NCBI GenBank assembly: GCA_013820975.1 | Contig: JACDHQ010000084.1 | Span: 1 to 7,610 of the forward strand | Reading direction: 5' to 3' | Length of the DNA stretch: 7,610 bases | Source: Gemmatimonadaceae bacterium | GTDB taxonomy: Bacteria > Gemmatimonadota > Gemmatimonadetes > Gemmatimonadales > Gemmatimonadaceae | Part shown: one piece after another, positions 5,188 to 7,610 of the stretch | Position numbering within the stretch: position 1 is the first letter of the stretch | Layout of the letters: each line of letters begins with the position of its first letter | Made by a program: the position numbers and the translations under genes | The notes under the pieces: generated by a model | The model's input: only the letters and a program-made list of their open reading frames with translations | What the model was told of the DNA's origin: nothing | Databases searched by the model: none

Positions 5188-7610
5188 GCACCGCTGCGTC
5201 AGCCGCATCGACACAGGGGCCCGTGACGACCATCATCGCCTCGGCAGGCACCGGCAAGACGTACACGCTGCTTGCAGACATGTGCGCCGAGATCGAGGCG
5301 GGAATGGAACCAGGGCGCCTGCTCGCGACGACCTTCACGAGGCGTGCTGCGGGAGAACTCGCTGGCCGCATCCGCACCTCGCTCATCGCGGCCGGCCGTC
5401 CAAATGATGCAGCGGCGATGCTCACGGCACGGGTTGGGACCGTAAACAGCGTCTGCGGAACGCTCGTGTCCGACTTCGCACTCGAGCTCGGTCGCTCTCC
5501 CATGGCCGAGGTCATCACCGAAGAGCGCGTGAAGGCGACGTTCTCGCATGCGACCGGCCGGGTCATGGCGCAGCATGCCGAAGCGCTGACGACGCTTGCC
5601 GAGCGGTTCGACATGCCCGACCGCGGCTTTGCGTCAAAACGTGGCTTCAAGCGCGGCTGGCAAGACGACGTGCACGACATCGTCAACATCGCCCGGCAGA
5701 ACGACATCCCGGCACGGGATCTACCGGCGTCGGCCGAGCGATCGATCGCAGGACTGGTGGCGCTCCTGCCACCAGCGGCAGCGCATGAGACGGCGGCGGC
5801 GCTCGACGACGCGCTTCGAACTGCGGTCGAGGCATGCGCGAAGCTCCTGACCCGGGCGCGGCGTGCGTTGCTCAAGAAGGGAACGCGCGACAGAGTACTC
5901 CCTGCTGTCGACGACGCCGCGGCACGGTTCGCCCGTGGCGACGAACTGCCCTGGGTCTCGTGGGCCCGGCTCGCGAAACTCTCGGGACCGAAGGCCGATC
6001 AAGGTCTCTTCGAGGACATCGTCGCAGCGGCAAGTGCCCATCCCCGTCACCCGCGTCTGCGTCAGGATCTCGCCGACTTCATCGAGGGGCAACTCGCCTG
6101 TGCAGCGGCGTGTATGGAGGCGTTCGAGTCCTACAAGGCCGAGCGTGGCCTCGTCGACTTCGTCGATCAAGAGAAACTCGCGCTCGACATCCTCGACGAC
6201 CCGGCGAACCGAGAACGATTGGCCGAATCGGTAGGCGCTGTCTTCGTCGACGAGTACCAAGACTCAAGCCCGATCCAGATCGCTCTCTTCACTGCCCTCT
6301 CGCGAGTTGCGACGAGGAGCGCCTGGGTCGGCGACCCAAAGCAGTCCATCTACGGGTTCCGAGACGCAGACCCGGCGCTGACGACGCGCGCAGCTCGGCA
6401 CATCACCGCAGCAACGGGAGGCGCGACCCGCTACCTCCAACGCTCCTACCGCACGCGTCCACCTCTCGCAGACTTCGTCAACGCGGCATTCACACCGAAC
6501 TTCGCGGCGCTCGGCTTTCCCGTCGAGGAGATTCAGTTCAGCGACTGCGAGCGCACCGAGCAAAGCGGCGTCGAACCAGCACTTGCCGCATGGACCGTCG
6601 CCGGGAAGAACCGTGGCGACCGAGCTGACGCGCTGGCAGCAGCCGTGGCGGCTCTGCTCGAGGCGCCGGAAGGCTGGATGGTAGACGAGAAGGGCAGTCT
6701 TCGACCCGCGCGTGGTGGTGATGTCGCCGTCCTCTGCCGCTCCAACCAACAAGTCGGCGACATCGCCGCGGCACTCGCGCTCCACGGGGTACGTGTTGCG
6801 GTCGAGCGGTCTGGGTTGATGGAGCAACCAGAGGTCGAGCTCGTGCTCGCCGCGCTGCGTTGGGTCGCTGACCGGAGTGACTCGCTTGCGGCTGCCGAGC
6901 TTGCGCGATTGGCAGGACGCGATGGCGCCTGGATCGAGGCCGTGTTCGCAGACGACAGCCCAGCCGCGCTCCATGCGTGCATCGACTTCGCCGACGATCT
7001 CGTTGCACTCAGGGACCGTGCGCCGAACGCGACACCTGCAGAGATGTTGGATTCGGTCATGGGTGTCACCGGTTTGCTGACCGTGATCCGGCGCTGGAAC
7101 GATGTCGAGACCCGGCTCGCGAACCTCAAGGCCCTACGCGACCTCGCCGAGCAGTACCAGGAGGACGAGCGCGCCAACCGCAGAGCCGTGACGATCACTG
7201 GGCTCTGTAGTTGGTTCGTCATGCAAGGTGACGCCAGTCAACCGAAAAGCGGCCATCCGGATGCCGTTCAAGTCCTCACGTACCACGGCTCCAAGGGTTT
7301 GGAGTGGCCGATCGTCATCCTGACAGAACTCGAGTCGAACCTCAAGTGCGACCCGTTCGGACTCTATGCAGAGAGCGAAGGCGAACCCGATTGGCGCGAT
7401 CCCTTGGCCGGCCGTGTCCTGCGCTATTGGCCTTGGCCCTACGGGACCCAGAAGAAGGACACATGGCTCGACGCCGTGGCCGCCACATCGCCCGAGGGCG
7501 AGAGGGCGGTGCACGACACGCGACTTGAACGGACGCGACTGTTGTACGTCGGCGTCACACGAGCCCGGGATTACACGGTCTTCGCGCTGACGGGCGAACC
7601 ACCATTGTGG
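5184..7610 (+). CDS. UvrD/RecB-like superfamily 1 helicase, AddA-like (3' end cut by the window)
   Basis: Open for 809 codons with no stop, so truncated by the window edge. It encodes an SF1A 3'-5' DNA helicase that should drive unwinding for the preceding nuclease. Visible motifs in order: Walker A AGTGKT (21-26, K25); Ia TTFTRRAAGEL (49-59); Ib-like GTVNSVCG (85-92), with Asn88 where His is usual; II DEYQD (356-360); III GDPKQSIYGFR (383-393); IV LQRSYRTRP (417-425); V TYHGSKGLEW (699-708); VI ERTRLLYVGVTRAR (782-795). All residues expected for ATP hydrolysis are present. Walker A comes only 20 residues from the N-terminus with no clear Q-motif before it, which is more like RecB (ASAGTGKT) than UvrD or Bacillus AddA. 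Residues 100-350 and 500-690 are the usual 1B and 2B insertions. AddA proteins carry a second nuclease domain after motif VI; whether this one does lies outside the window. AAGGGA (5173-5178) is a good ribosome binding site, and the ATG overlaps the upstream stop. Confidence 0.9.
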   Translation, partial: MSTAASAASTQGPVTTIIASAGTGKTYTLLADMCAEIEAGMEPGRLLATTFTRRAAGELAGRIRTSLIAAGRPNDAAAMLTARVGTVNSVCGTLVSDFALELGRSPMAEVITEERVKATFSHATGRVMAQHAEALTTLAERFDMPDRGFASKRGFKRGWQDDVHDIVNIARQNDIPARDLPASAERSIAGLVALLPPAAAHETAAALDDALRTAVEACAKLLTRARRALLKKGTRDRVLPAVDDAAARFARGDELPWVSWARLAKLSGPKADQGLFEDIVAAASAHPRHPRLRQDLADFIEGQLACAAACMEAFESYKAERGLVDFVDQEKLALDILDDPANRERLAESVGAVFVDEYQDSSPIQIALFTALSRVATRSAWVGDPKQSIYGFRDADPALTTRAARHITAATGGATRYLQRSYRTRPPLADFVNAAFTPNFAALGFPVEEIQFSDCERTEQSGVEPALAAWTVAGKNRGDRADALAAAVAALLEAPEGWMVDEKGSLRPARGGDVAVLCRSNQQVGDIAAALALHGVRVAVERSGLMEQPEVELVLAALRWVADRSDSLAAAELARLAGRDGAWIEAVFADDSPAALHACIDFADDLVALRDRAPNATPAEMLDSVMGVTGLLTVIRRWNDVETRLANLKALRDLAEQYQEDERANRRAVTITGLCSWFVMQGDASQPKSGHPDAVQVLTYHGSKGLEWPIVILTELESNLKCDPFGLYAESEGEPDWRDPLAGRVLRYWPWPYGTQKKDTWLDAVAATSPEGERAVHDTRLERTRLLYVGVTRARDYTVFALTGEPPLW

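Noticed and set aside
2521..7610. Calling the pair Gabija, or mycobacterial AdnAB
   Set aside because: Gabija pairs an OLD-family nuclease with a UvrD helicase, but the nuclease here is RecB-type with Fe-S cysteines. AdnAB has helicase motifs in both subunits, while the first protein here lacks a Walker A.

Overview
The window reads as high-GC bacterial chromosome (about 60-65% G+C by eye, G/C-rich third codon positions, one probable GTG start). An actinomycete-type bacterium is my best guess, from base composition, codon use and the three-domain WYL regulator. The sequence does not prove the lineage. All four confident genes lie on the + strand and nothing convincing is coded on the - strand.

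Layout: (1) 1-188 holds a possible 3' end of an upstream gene and a probable promoter with an overlapping palindrome. (2) 189-1400 encodes a WYL-family transcriptional regulator (HTH - WYL - WCX) with an unusual C-terminal extension of about 88 residues. (3) 1401-1598 is a short spacer with inverted repeats, ending in a strong Shine-Dalgarno. (4) 1599-1853 encodes an 84-residue membrane protein of unknown function. (5) 1854-2520 is a 667-base stretch with no credible gene but several short inverted repeats. (6) 2521-5187 encodes an AddB-like protein: a helicase-like body without a visible Walker A, then a C-terminal RecB-type PD-(D/E)XK nuclease with all catalytic residues and the four cysteines of an AddB-type Fe-S cluster. 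(7) 5184-7610 encodes a UvrD/RecB-like superfamily 1 helicase with all core motifs. It overlaps the nuclease gene by ATGA and runs off the window after motif VI.

The last two genes form a translationally coupled helicase-nuclease pair of the AddAB/RecBCD type: the second supplies the ATP-driven motor and the first supplies an Fe-S nuclease. They would unwind and degrade or resect double-stranded DNA ends. Whether this is the host's main recombination nuclease or an accessory (for example anti-phage) complex cannot be decided here. The same-strand arrangement of WYL regulator, small membrane protein and helicase-nuclease pair resembles accessory or defence modules, because WYL proteins often control such systems. 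The 667-base gap, however, means that the regulator and membrane protein may be a separate unit.
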